Part shown: one piece after another, positions 43,155-51,261 of the stretch | How the letters are laid out: every line of letters starts with the position of its first letter | How positions within the stretch are numbered: position 1 is the first letter of the stretch | Origin: Pseudolactococcus sp041800635 | GTDB lineage: Bacteria; Bacillota; Bacilli; Lactobacillales; Streptococcaceae | Length of the DNA stretch: 64,000 nucleotides | NCBI GenBank assembly: GCA_047833645.1 | Contig: CP181259.1 | Span: 186,001-250,000 of the forward strand | Reading direction: 5' to 3' | The notes under the pieces: generated by a model | What the model saw: the letters and a program-made list of their open reading frames with translations, nothing else | What the model was told of the DNA's origin: nothing | The model's database searches: none | Translations under genes and position numbers: made by a program

Positions 43155-44030
43155 TCAGTCCCACCAAAGCTTAATCAAAGCCTGTGTGCCGGCGTCATTA
43201 AAGCCTTTGTCTGCTAGTTTTTCATATAAGGCTAGGGCACCTTGGGTTGCGGGTAGGTCTAAGCCCATTTTTTGTGATTCGTCCAAGGCAATCTTCAAGT
43301 CTTTGATAAAATGTTTGACAAAAAAGCCTGGGGAATAGTCATCTTTTAAGATACGAGGGCCATAATTCGCCAGTGACCAGGTATTGGCACCGCCAGCTAA
43401 CAAGGTTTCAATGACTGCTGGCAAATCTAGGCCTGCCGCTTGAGCATAGACCAATAATTCTGACATAGCCGTCATGGTGCCAGCGATCCCAATCTGATTG
43501 GCCATTTTGACGTGTTGTCCACTGCCGGCAGGACCAAAATATTGAGCTTTTTTAGAGATTTTATCGAATATCGCTGTGGCTTGTTCAAAGGCTGCTTTAT
43601 CACCACCAGCCATAATCGTTAATGTCCGATTTTTAGCACCAATATCGCCACCACTAACTGGTGCGTCTAGTGTCAAAACATCTAGTTCACTTGCTTTTTC
43701 AGCAATCTGTTTAGCCAAGGTAGGTGTTGAAGTCGTCATATCGATTACGATCTTCTGAGCTGAAATGCCTGAGAAAATACCTGTTGTGTCATCAAAGTAA
43801 ACTTCTTCTACATCTGTTGGGTAACCTACCATCGTCATAATCAGATCGCTCGCCGCTGCAACTTGTCGTGACGTTGGTAAGTAGCTAGCACCATCTGCCA
43901 CTAAATCATCTGCTTTTGAGGCTGTGCGGTTATAAACGTAGAGCTCGTAGCCATCAGCGATGAGGTTAGCTGCGATAGCGTGTCCCATTACACCCAAACC
44001 GATAAAACCAATTTTCTTAATTTCTGTCAT
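43155..44030 (-). CDS. NAD(P)-dependent beta-hydroxyacid dehydrogenase (GarR/MmsB type)
   Basis: 291 residues from ATG 44030 (GGAGG 7 nt upstream). Rossmann start IGFIGLGVMGHAIAANL (about 6-22), substrate loop DAPVSGGDIGAKNRTLTIMAGG and catalytic lysine in GSGQHVKMANQIGI (about 165-178). This class includes tartronate-semialdehyde reductase, 3-hydroxyisobutyrate dehydrogenase and succinic semialdehyde reductases; the precise substrate is not evident. Confidence 0.88.
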   Translation of the reverse strand: MTEIKKIGFIGLGVMGHAIAANLIADGYELYVYNRTASKADDLVADGASYLPTSRQVAAASDLIMTMVGYPTDVEEVYFDDTTGIFSGISAQKIVIDMTTSTPTLAKQIAEKASELDVLTLDAPVSGGDIGAKNRTLTIMAGGDKAAFEQATAIFDKISKKAQYFGPAGSGQHVKMANQIGIAGTMTAMSELLVYAQAAGLDLPAVIETLLAGGANTWSLANYGPRILKDDYSPGFFVKHFIKDLKIALDESQKMGLDLPATQGALALYEKLADKGFNDAGTQALIKLWWD

Positions 44031-44064
44031 GATGATACCTCCACTCAAATTTTAACACAAAATG

Positions 44065-44073
44065 TGGTAAAAT
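44065..44073 (+). promoter_or_regulatory. murT extended -10 promoter
   Basis: TG-G-TAAAAT ending 7 nt before the ATG at 44080, no Shine-Dalgarno; predicts a leaderless murT-gatD mRNA. Confidence 0.6.
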
Positions 44074-44079
44074 AGTTTC

Positions 44080-45426
44080 ATGACATTTAAATCAAGTTTA
44101 GCGGTTTTCGCCGGAAAATCCAGCCAATTTATCCTTCAAAAATTTTTCAAGCGTGGGTCGACTTTCCCTGGCCGTTTGGCGCTCAAAATAGATCCTAAGA
44201 TCCTTGACACGATTGCGCGTGATTATGAGATTGTCGTCGTGACCGGTACCAACGGCAAGACCCTGACAACAGCGCTGACCGTGGGGATTCTGGAAAATGC
44301 CTTTGGCCAAATCGCGACCAACACGACAGGCGCCAACATGATCACCGGCATTGTGTCGACATTCCTGTCTGCCAAGCGAAACAAAACAGGCAAAAATATC
44401 GCCGTGCTTGAGATTGACGAGGCTAGCCTGCCTGCAGTGACCGAGTACATCACGCCGAGCCTCTTTGTTTTCACTAACATTTTCCGCGATCAGATGGACC
44501 GTTATGGTGAAATCTACACGACCTACGACTTCATTATTAAAGGGGCCGCTAAAGCGCCCAATGCGACTGTTCTTCTAAATGGTGATAGCCCACTTTTTAA
44601 TTCGAAAGCTTTGGTTAACCCTGTTAAGTATTATGGTTTTGACCACGAGCATCATGCGCCCAAGCGCGCACATTATAATACAGAAGGCATCGTCTGCCCC
44701 AACTGTCATCATATCCTAGATTATACGATGAACACCTATGCCAATCTGGGTGATTACATCTGCAAGAACTGTGGCTTCCACCGTCCTGAACTTGATTACC
44801 GTTTAACAGAATTAACGACTATCACCAATACGACATCAGAATTTGTCATTGATGGTGCGACTTATCATATCAATGTCGGCGGTCTCTATAATATCTACAA
44901 TGCCCTGGCTGCAGTATCAGTTGCTGAATTTTTCGGCCTTGAATCGTCTTTGATCACGCAAGGTTTTAACAATTCTCATGCTGTCTTTGGTCGTCAGGAA
45001 AGCTTCAATGTTGGCGATAAAAAATGTACGCTTGTCCTCATTAAAAATCCAGTGGGTGCTAATCAAGTCTTAGACATGATGAAATTAGCCCCCTATCCTT
45101 TCGCCTTAGTGGCTTTACTCAATGCTAACTATGCGGATGGGATTGATACCAGTTGGATTTGGGATGCGAATTTCGAGACGATTCATGACCTGGATGTTAC
45201 CAGCGTGATAACGGGTGGTGTTAGACATACTGAGATGGCAAGACGCATTCGTGTTTCAGGCTTTGATCCTGATAAAATTACGGAGAGCGAAAAACTTGCG
45301 GACGTGCTTGATCGCATTGAACAACAGGACAGTGAACACGTTTATATCTTGGCGACTTATACGGCCATGCTTGAAATGCGAGAAATACTGGCCAATCGCC
45401 ACTATGTGAATGGAGAAATGAAATGA
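44080..45426 (+). CDS. murT: lipid II isoglutaminyl synthase, MurT subunit
   Basis: 448 residues. Mur ligase fold: ATP loop VVVTGTNGKTLTT (about 51-63), central domain with DQMDRYGE, a four-cysteine ribbon inserted in it (VCPNCHH ... YICKNCGF, about 205-230) and a C-terminal DUF1727 domain. It activates the alpha-carboxylate of D-Glu in lipid II while GatD supplies ammonia. Overlaps gatD by 4 nt (ATGA). Confidence 0.95.
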   Translation: MTFKSSLAVFAGKSSQFILQKFFKRGSTFPGRLALKIDPKILDTIARDYEIVVVTGTNGKTLTTALTVGILENAFGQIATNTTGANMITGIVSTFLSAKRNKTGKNIAVLEIDEASLPAVTEYITPSLFVFTNIFRDQMDRYGEIYTTYDFIIKGAAKAPNATVLLNGDSPLFNSKALVNPVKYYGFDHEHHAPKRAHYNTEGIVCPNCHHILDYTMNTYANLGDYICKNCGFHRPELDYRLTELTTITNTTSEFVIDGATYHINVGGLYNIYNALAAVSVAEFFGLESSLITQGFNNSHAVFGRQESFNVGDKKCTLVLIKNPVGANQVLDMMKLAPYPFALVALLNANYADGIDTSWIWDANFETIHDLDVTSVITGGVRHTEMARRIRVSGFDPDKITESEKLADVLDRIEQQDSEHVYILATYTAMLEMREILANRHYVNGEMK

Positions 45427-46199
45427 CCTATACTTCTATTAAATCTCAAGGTGATTTCCCCTATGACCTGCGTGTCGCACACCTCTACGGGGATCTCATG
45501 AACACCTACGGTGACAATGGTAACATCCTCATGCTTAAATACGTCGGTGAAAAATTAGGCGCTCGCATGACTTTCGACATCGTGTCACTTGAAGATAGCT
45601 TTAACGTTGACGATTATGACCTTGTCTTTTTCGGTGGGGGTCAGGACTATGAACAATTCATCGTCAGTCAAGATTTACCGACTAAAGCAGTTGAAATCAA
45701 GAAATTTATCGAAAATGATGGCACCATGTTAGCTATTTGTGGCGGTTTCCAATTCCTCGGTAAATATTATATCGAGGCAAGTGGCCGTAAAATCGATGGC
45801 ATCTCAGCTATGGACCACTACACTTTGAACCAAGAAAACAACCGCTTTATTGGCGATATCGAAATCCATAATGATGAGTTTGACGAAACTTACTATGGCT
45901 TTGAAAATCATCAAGGTCGCACATTTTTGGCTGACAATCAAAAACCACTTGGACGCGTCATCATCGGTCAAGGCAATAATAACGAAGATGGTACAGAGGG
46001 CATGACCTATAAAAATGTCTTTGGTTCTTACTTTCACGGTCCGATTTTATCCCGCAATGCCCGACTTGCTTATCGCATCGTGACGACAGCCTTTCATCAA
46101 AAATATCCAGATGTTGCCATTCCTGCCTTTGAAAGCATCTTGGCGGATGAAACAAAAGGACAGAAAATTACAGATATCAAAAGAAAAGTTGAGAAATGA
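45423..46199 (+). CDS. gatD: lipid II isoglutaminyl synthase, glutaminase subunit GatD
   Basis: 258 residues, class I glutamine amidotransferase fold. Nucleophile cysteine in LAICGGFQFLGKYY (about 100-113), oxyanion region FFGGGQDYEQ and a later histidine (GSYFHGPILSRN). It makes ammonia from glutamine and channels it to MurT to amidate D-Glu to D-isoGln in peptidoglycan. Confidence 0.95.
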   Translation: MTYTSIKSQGDFPYDLRVAHLYGDLMNTYGDNGNILMLKYVGEKLGARMTFDIVSLEDSFNVDDYDLVFFGGGQDYEQFIVSQDLPTKAVEIKKFIENDGTMLAICGGFQFLGKYYIEASGRKIDGISAMDHYTLNQENNRFIGDIEIHNDEFDETYYGFENHQGRTFLADNQKPLGRVIIGQGNNNEDGTEGMTYKNVFGSYFHGPILSRNARLAYRIVTTAFHQKYPDVAIPAFESILADETKGQKITDIKRKVEK

Positions 46200-46216
46200 G
46201 GTTTCTTAACTTTTTT
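46184..46216 (+). terminator. gatD terminator
   Basis: AAAAGTTGAGAAA, loop TGAGG, TTTCTTAACTTTTTT; the stem includes the end of the coding region and the stop codon. Confidence 0.8.
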
Positions 46217-46220
46217 ATGT

Positions 46221-46679
46221 TTAACCGTTTTTTTGAATTAATAAATGTAATAAGTCATTAAACGTTTCCTTGTCCTCTTGGAGAACTGAAAAGTATGCTT
46301 TATCAATGGTTTCAACGATTTTGAGCGCTTGATTTAAAATTAAAGTACCTTTTGATGTTATCGTAATCACTTTGGCACGAGTGTCAATTTTAGAAGCTTT
46401 TCGATTAATTAAAGCTTGTTTCTCCAAATTTCTAACGATTGTTGAAACAGTCATGACATCCATATCTGTGTTGACAGCAATATCTATCTGTTTAACTTCT
46501 TCTTGATGCTGCTGCAAATAACCAAGTGCTGCTAGTGTCACGAATTGAGGATGCGTCAAACCAATCGCTAATAAGTCGGTTTTAATTTTTCGGTGCCAAA
46601 TATTATAGGCTTTAATAAATGAAAAAACAATGGATTGTGCTGAATCCTCAGCATGCTCAGATTGAAATTGACTTGTCAT
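46221..46679 (-). CDS. MarR-family transcriptional regulator
   Basis: 152 residues. MarR winged helix: LTHPQFVTLAALGYLQQH (about 43-60), recognition helix NTDMDVMTVSTIVRNLEKQALI and wing RKASKIDTRAKVITITSKG (about 98-116). It overlaps the SRPBCC gene by 4 nt. A palindrome TTGTAATTACAA on the start point of the shared promoter is the likely operator, so the pair is autoregulated. Confidence 0.9.
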   Translation of the reverse strand: MTSQFQSEHAEDSAQSIVFSFIKAYNIWHRKIKTDLLAIGLTHPQFVTLAALGYLQQHQEEVKQIDIAVNTDMDVMTVSTIVRNLEKQALINRKASKIDTRAKVITITSKGTLILNQALKIVETIDKAYFSVLQEDKETFNDLLHLLIQKNG

Positions 46680-47098
46680 TTTGTGCTAGATACCTCAATT
46701 AAAGAAAAGATTGACTGCGGAACGTCTAAAAAGACTTGTGTTATAAATTCTAGTTGCTCCTGATGGTCAAAACCATCGAGACTAACAAACTCAACTGTGT
46801 GTCTAACAACAGTGCTTTTTTCGGTTCTAATCAATTCATGATTAAAATATAAAGAGCCTAAATTGGGAATCTTTGTCACATCGCAGAAACTTTCATTCGG
46901 TGTCACCTCTACTAATTCAAAAGCCATTGGCGGCATACCTTGAAGAGTCATCTCACCTGTAACGCCCTCTTCGAATTGACCATTTAAAGTAATCGCTAAT
47001 AAATCATCTTCCCATTTAAACCAATTATTAACAGTTGCATAATTGACCCAAATCTCCTCTGGCGTTAACGCCGTGTGTGTTTCAAAACTAAATTTCAT
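46676..47098 (-). CDS. SRPBCC (START-like) domain protein
   Basis: 140 residues. The helix-grip pattern is visible: TPEEIWVNYATVNNWFKWEDDL at the start, FEEGVTGEMTLQGMPPMAFELVEV, then a long C-terminal helix. Such proteins bind hydrophobic ligands. Paired with a MarR regulator, a role in response to a lipophilic compound is plausible, but the ligand is unknown. Confidence 0.8.
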   Translation of the reverse strand: MKFSFETHTALTPEEIWVNYATVNNWFKWEDDLLAITLNGQFEEGVTGEMTLQGMPPMAFELVEVTPNESFCDVTKIPNLGSLYFNHELIRTEKSTVVRHTVEFVSLDGFDHQEQLEFITQVFLDVPQSIFSLIEVSSTK

Positions 47099-47116
47099 TG
47101 TAATCCCCTTTGTTTT

Positions 47117-47162
47117 TTGTAATTACAATTATTATAATAACACTTACTAATTAAGCTGTCAA
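47117..47162 (-). promoter_or_regulatory. promoter and MarR-type operator
   Basis: Minus strand TTGACA (47157-47162), 17-bp spacer, TATTAT (47134-47139), then the perfect palindrome TTGTAATTACAA (47117-47128) over the expected start point. Confidence 0.75.
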
Positions 47163-47173
47163 GTCAAATTATA

Positions 47174-47203
47174 AAAAAACAACCTCGAAAGATTGTTTTG
47201 AAG
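47174..47203 (-). terminator. glmS terminator
   Basis: Minus strand AAAACAATC TTTCGA GGTTGTTTTTTT. Confidence 0.8.
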
Positions 47204-47208
47204 GACAC

Positions 47209-49026
47209 TTATTCAACTGTCACTGATTTCGCCAAATTACGAGGTTTGTCCACATCTAACCCACGGTGTAAGCTCGCATAGTAAGCAATTAATTGTGTTG
47301 GAATGACCATCGAGATGCTTGAAAGGTAAGGGTGGACATTATTAATCACAATGTCGTCGCCTTCAATGGCAGCGTCTTGTTCAACTATCGTCACCACATT
47401 TGCACCGCGTGCTGCAACTTCAGACACATTGCCACGGGTGTGGGCAGCGACTTTGGGGTTGTTTGAGATGAGGGCTAGCACGGGTGTGTTGTCTTCGATC
47501 AAGGCGATCGTGCCGTGTTTGAGTTCGCCTGCTGCAAAGCCTTCACACTGGATGTATGAGATTTCTTTGAGCTTGAGGCTGGCTTCCATCGACACGTAGT
47601 AATCTTGCCCGCGCCCGATATAGAAGGCGTTACGCGTTGTTTCCAGCAATCCTGTTACTTTGCTTTCAATCAACTCTTTTTCAGACAAGGTGGCTTCGAT
47701 CGATTGCGCGACAATTGAGAGTTCATGCACGACATCGAAGTTTGCAGCTTTTTCATTGTGAATCGCAGTACCTGTGGCTTTGGCCAAGAATGCCAAGGCA
47801 GCAATTTGCGCCGTGTAAGCTTTTGTAGAAGCGACAGCAATTTCAGGCCCAGCATGTAAGAGGAGGGTGAAACTTGCTTCACGTGACAAGGTTGAGCCTG
47901 GTACATTCGTGACGGTTAAACTCGGGATACCCAATTCATTTGCTTTCACTAAAACTTGACGGCTATCAGCAGTTTCACCTGACTGTGACAAGAAAATAAA
48001 GAAAGGTTTTTCAGAAAGACGTGGCATATTATAGCCCCATTCTGACGCAATCCCAAGTTCAACTGGTTTTTCGACTAAATCTTCTAATAAATACTTGCTA
48101 GCATAACCGGCATTGTATGACGTACCCGCTGCGATAATATAGATGCGGTCTGCTTCAATCAAGGCCTTAACGATTGCCGCATCGATTTTAACGGCACCCG
48201 CTTCATCGGCATAGATTTGGCTGAGTTTACGCATAACAGCAGGCTGTTCATCAATTTCTTTCAACATATAAAAAGGATAAGTTCCTTTGCCGATGTCAGA
48301 CAGGTCAAGTTCTGCTGTATAACTATCACGAGTCAAAATATTACCATCTAAGTCGTGGATTTCGACAACGTCTTTTGTCAAAACAACCAACTCATGATCA
48401 TGGATTTCCATAAATTCACTGGTTTCACGAATCATGGCCATGGCATCTGAACAGACCATGTTATAACCATCACCGAGACCAATCAAAAGCGGTGATTTAT
48501 TTTTCGCCACATAGATAACGTCAGGTTCTGTTGCATCCATCAAGGCAAAAGCATAAGAGCCTTCAATAATGGTTAAAGCTTTTTTGAAAGCGTCAAGCGT
48601 GCTAGTATTTTCTGTTTCAGCAAGTTTGGCAATCAAATGGACAGCCACTTCTGTATCTGTTTGACCATTAAAGGTATCTCCTGCGAGATAGTCATTTTTG
48701 ATCTCTAGATAGTTTTCAATGACACCATTGTGAACGAGCACGAATCGACCATCTGTTGACGTATGGGGATGGGCATTGGTTTCTGATGGTTTCCCATGTG
48801 TTGCCCAACGCGTATGGCCAATCCCAGCAGTCCCTGCCATTTCAATCCCGATTTTTTCACGTAAATTCGCAATGCGACCCACTGATTTGATCAGTTTGGC
48901 ATTTTGATCTGCATTGGTGACAAAGATTCCTGCACTATCATAACCGCGATACTCAAGTTTTTCTAAGCCTTGCATCAAAATATCTCGCGCATTTTTATTT
49001 CCGACTACTCCGACGATTCCACACAT
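47209..49026 (-). CDS. glmS: glucosamine-6-phosphate synthase (isomerizing)
   Basis: 605 residues from ATG 49026 (AGAGGG upstream); it must start MCGIVG because cysteine 2 is the glutaminase nucleophile. Glutaminase domain about 2-230 (GHTRWATHGKPS, HNGVIENY), two SIS sugar-isomerase domains (GTSYNAGYASKYLLE; SQSGETADSRQ) and C-terminal KPRNLAKSVTVE. Makes glucosamine-6-P from fructose-6-P and glutamine for cell wall. The 120 nt upstream do not show an evident glmS ribozyme. Confidence 0.97.
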   Translation of the reverse strand: MCGIVGVVGNKNARDILMQGLEKLEYRGYDSAGIFVTNADQNAKLIKSVGRIANLREKIGIEMAGTAGIGHTRWATHGKPSETNAHPHTSTDGRFVLVHNGVIENYLEIKNDYLAGDTFNGQTDTEVAVHLIAKLAETENTSTLDAFKKALTIIEGSYAFALMDATEPDVIYVAKNKSPLLIGLGDGYNMVCSDAMAMIRETSEFMEIHDHELVVLTKDVVEIHDLDGNILTRDSYTAELDLSDIGKGTYPFYMLKEIDEQPAVMRKLSQIYADEAGAVKIDAAIVKALIEADRIYIIAAGTSYNAGYASKYLLEDLVEKPVELGIASEWGYNMPRLSEKPFFIFLSQSGETADSRQVLVKANELGIPSLTVTNVPGSTLSREASFTLLLHAGPEIAVASTKAYTAQIAALAFLAKATGTAIHNEKAANFDVVHELSIVAQSIEATLSEKELIESKVTGLLETTRNAFYIGRGQDYYVSMEASLKLKEISYIQCEGFAAGELKHGTIALIEDNTPVLALISNNPKVAAHTRGNVSEVAARGANVVTIVEQDAAIEGDDIVINNVHPYLSSISMVIPTQLIAYYASLHRGLDVDKPRNLAKSVTVE

Positions 49027-49148
49027 ATTGTTCCCTCTTTTAAAATTGGTATAGTTCAATAATTCGTTTTTCGAACTTGATATACGTATCATAAACCAAA
49101 GTTTTTGGAATGTCAAGTGTTAACTTATCTTTTATTGGTCTAGTTTAT

Positions 49149-49841
49149 TTAAACATCAACTGGGAAGAAATTACCAATGATTTTCCCAACAATGCGCGGT
49201 TCTTCATCATAAGGTGCAAATTTATCCTGATATTTTTCATTAATTGATACGAGTCGTAAGCCTTCTGCTTCTTTATAGACTTTTTTAATGTAAGTTTGCC
49301 CCTCCCAATCAATGGCATAAATCGCGCCATCATAATCAAAAGTGGTGTCCTTGATCAAGGCAACAGAACCATTGGCATAAACGGGTTCCATGGAATCGCC
49401 GTAGACCCAGCTGGCAAAATCATAGGATAATTCGGCATCAAAATAAACAGTATCATAACTACCGTCGTCCATGTAAGAAAAACCTGTACCGGCTGACAAT
49501 TTTTCATAAACTTTATAAGGAAACAACTTAACGATTTTTTCGGTTGCTGCTTGATTTTGTGCAGCTAATTGGTCTTGTGTATAGCGCATGACTTTTTCCT
49601 TTCGTTTCTCTGTTAACTGATGGAAGGCTGACAGCAACTCTGCCCCCTCATCTTTGACGAGGACCTCATAGGGGACTTTGAAGACTTCAGACAGTTTCAA
49701 TAAATTATCCTGCTTAGGCTTGGTTTTGCCACGTTCCCAAGCAAAATAGGAGGTATTGGCAACCCCGATCTGTTTGGCGACTTCACGCTGAGATAGGCCT
49801 TTGGCTGCCCTCAGTTGTTTCAAATGATTTGCGATTGTCAT
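49149..49841 (-). CDS. hdiR: HdiR-type self-cleaving transcriptional repressor
   Basis: 230 residues from ATG 49841 (GGAGG upstream). Cro/CI helix-turn-helix (about 5-60: LSQREVAKQIGVANTSYFAWERG) and LexA/S24 peptidase domain with scissile Ala-Gly (LSAGTGFSY, about 116-118), Ser about 150 (YGDSMEP) and Lys about 186 (TYIKKVYK). It matches the lactococcal HdiR, which is cleaved after RecA activation and controls DNA-damage genes. A dyad just after its own -10 box indicates autorepression. Confidence 0.9.
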   Translation of the reverse strand: MTIANHLKQLRAAKGLSQREVAKQIGVANTSYFAWERGKTKPKQDNLLKLSEVFKVPYEVLVKDEGAELLSAFHQLTEKRKEKVMRYTQDQLAAQNQAATEKIVKLFPYKVYEKLSAGTGFSYMDDGSYDTVYFDAELSYDFASWVYGDSMEPVYANGSVALIKDTTFDYDGAIYAIDWEGQTYIKKVYKEAEGLRLVSINEKYQDKFAPYDEEPRIVGKIIGNFFPVDV

Positions 49842-49859
49842 CACACCCTCCGATCAACT

Positions 49860-49911
49860 TGTTAGTTTTTTTAACTAACACCAGTATATAATTTTTTGAT
49901 TACCATGTCAA
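49860..49911 (-). promoter_or_regulatory. hdiR promoter and operator dyad
   Basis: Minus strand TTGACA (49906-49911), 17-bp spacer, TATACT (49883-49888), then TGTTAGTT-N5-AACTAACA (49860-49880) across the start point. Confidence 0.85.
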
Positions 49912-49925
49912 ATCACAAGTTTTTT

Positions 49926-49934
49926 TGATATAAT
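49926..49934 (+). promoter_or_regulatory. plsY extended -10 promoter
   Basis: TG-A-TATAAT ending 7 nt before ATG 49941; GGAG sits only 2 nt before the ATG, too close to act as a ribosome-binding site. The promoter region abuts the divergent hdiR promoter. Confidence 0.65.
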
Positions 49935-49940
49935 GGAGTG

Positions 49941-50582
49941 ATGACAACGATATTATTATTACTAGTCGCCTATCTATTAGGATCGATCCCTTCAGGTCTG
50001 TGGATTGGTCACTATTTTTTCCACAAAAACTTACGGGACTTTGGGTCTGGTAACATTGGCACGACCAATACGTTCCGGATTTTAGGGAAACGAGCAGGCA
50101 CTGTCGTCTTCGCCCTTGATTTGCTGAAGGGCACGCTAGCGACCGTTTTACCGCTGCTTTTTGGGATAGAGACGATCTCGCCAGCCCTATTTGGTTTGTT
50201 TGCTGTGCTAGGGCATACTTTTTCGATTTTTAACCATTTTCAAGGTGGTAAGGCTGTTGCGACGACGGCTGGTGTCATTTTAGGGTATAATCCCTGGTTT
50301 ATCTTGCTACTCGCCGTCTTTTTCTTTACTAGCTTCTATTTAACGAGTATGGTGTCATTCGCAAGTGTGCTGAGCGCAGGGGTTGCGGCAATTTTGGTTT
50401 TAGTGCTACCGGCCTTCCATCTGATCTTCAGCTCTTATGACTGGCTCTTTACAAGTATTATTTTATTTCTGGCTTGCTTCATTATTATACGACATCGAGA
50501 GAATATCACGAGAATCCGAAATAAAACAGAAAATATTTTCAACTTCGGTTTGAATATCACCCACCAAAAACACAACATCTAG
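49941..50582 (+). CDS. plsY: glycerol-3-phosphate acyltransferase PlsY
   Basis: 213 residues, five or more membrane segments. Three PlsY motifs: YLLGSIPSGLWIG (about 12-24) with DFGSGNIGTTNTFRILGKRAG (about 34-54), HTFSIFNHFQGGKAVATTAGV (about 96-116) and the HRENITRIRNKTE stretch near the end. It transfers acyl from acyl-phosphate to glycerol-3-P, the first step of phospholipid synthesis. GTG 49938 is an alternative start. Its stop codon overlaps the first NrdR-like box. Confidence 0.95.
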   Translation: MTTILLLLVAYLLGSIPSGLWIGHYFFHKNLRDFGSGNIGTTNTFRILGKRAGTVVFALDLLKGTLATVLPLLFGIETISPALFGLFAVLGHTFSIFNHFQGGKAVATTAGVILGYNPWFILLLAVFFFTSFYLTSMVSFASVLSAGVAAILVLVLPAFHLIFSSYDWLFTSIILFLACFIIIRHRENITRIRNKTENIFNFGLNITHQKHNI

Positions 50583-50614
50583 TGGGTTGATAAAAAAACA
50601 TACAATATCTAGTT
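50571..50614 (+). promoter_or_regulatory. tandem NrdR boxes
   Basis: CACAACATCTAGTG (50571-50584) and TACAATATCTAGTT (50601-50614) resemble the NrdR box ACACWATATAWTGTGT and are exactly 30 bp apart, the usual near-three-turn spacing. The first overlaps the plsY stop codon. Confidence 0.75.
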
Positions 50615-50640
50615 TAAAATTGTTGACTAGATATTTTTTT
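50606..50640 (+). terminator. plsY terminator
   Basis: ATATCTAG and CTAGATAT pair (AATATCTAG / CTAGATATT) with TTTTTTT after; it overlaps the second NrdR box. Confidence 0.6.
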
Positions 50641-50651
50641 ATTGCTAGAAT
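50623..50651 (+). promoter_or_regulatory. nrdHIEF promoter
   Basis: TTGACT (50623-50628), 17-bp spacer, TAGAAT (50646-50651). Confidence 0.75.
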
Positions 50652-50686
50652 ATAGAGACAATAAACTTATAAAAAGGGGTATCCAA

Positions 50687-50905
50687 ATGGTAACCGTATT
50701 TTCAAAAAATAATTGTATGCAATGTAACATGGTAAAAAAATGGTTGGCTGATAAAGCTGTCCAATATAAAGAAATCAACATCGATGAAGAACCACAATAT
50801 ATCGAGCAAATTAAAGCCATGGGCTTCATGGCTGCACCTATTATCGTTAAAGATGAGGTATCCTTCTCAGGCTTCCGTCCTGCTGAATTGGCAAAATTGG
50901 TATGA
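50687..50905 (+). CDS. nrdH: glutaredoxin-like NrdH
   Basis: 72 residues from ATG 50687 (AAGGGGT upstream; the longer frame lacks a site and is not NrdH-like). Redox pair C-M-Q-C in KNNCMQCNMVKKWL, thioredoxin fold with cis-Pro region MAAPIIV and the SGFRP element. It gives electrons to NrdEF. Overlaps nrdI by 4 nt. Confidence 0.93.
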   Translation: MVTVFSKNNCMQCNMVKKWLADKAVQYKEINIDEEPQYIEQIKAMGFMAAPIIVKDEVSFSGFRPAELAKLV

Positions 50906-51258
50906 AAATTGCCTATTACAGCGTGACGCGACAAGTTAGTCGTTTCGTTAAAAAGCTGACCCTAGCGGATGACCAGGCTGTCGAAGTCACGGATACGCTC
51001 ACTTTAGCTGAACCTTTTATTTTAATCATCCCAACTTACGAGAAGGAAATTCTTCAAGAGGTTTGGGATTTTATGGGTGATAACGCCGTTCATTGTCAAG
51101 GCATTATCGCCAGTGGCAATCGCAATTTTGCTGAGCTTTATATTTATTCTGCTAAAGATTTATCGGCCGAGTTTCACGTGCCGATTTTATATGATTTTGA
51201 GTTCAATGGGACGAATGAAGATGTCACTGCTGTCAACTCTATCTTAGAAAGCTATTAA
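50902..51258 (+). CDS. nrdI: ribonucleotide reductase stimulatory flavodoxin NrdI
   Basis: 118 residues. Flavodoxin-like start IAYYSVTRQVSRFVKKL (the FMN phosphate loop), middle LIIPTYEKEI and IIASGNRNFAELY, as in NrdI. It supplies an oxidant to assemble the dimanganese-tyrosyl cofactor of NrdF. Confidence 0.92.
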   Translation: MKIAYYSVTRQVSRFVKKLTLADDQAVEVTDTLTLAEPFILIIPTYEKEILQEVWDFMGDNAVHCQGIIASGNRNFAELYIYSAKDLSAEFHVPILYDFEFNGTNEDVTAVNSILESY

Positions 51259-51261
51259 CCT

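Noticed and set aside
49027..49148. glmS ribozyme upstream of glmS
   Set aside because: The gap is only about 120 bp, already holds the end of hdiR and spacer, and shows none of the ribozyme core.
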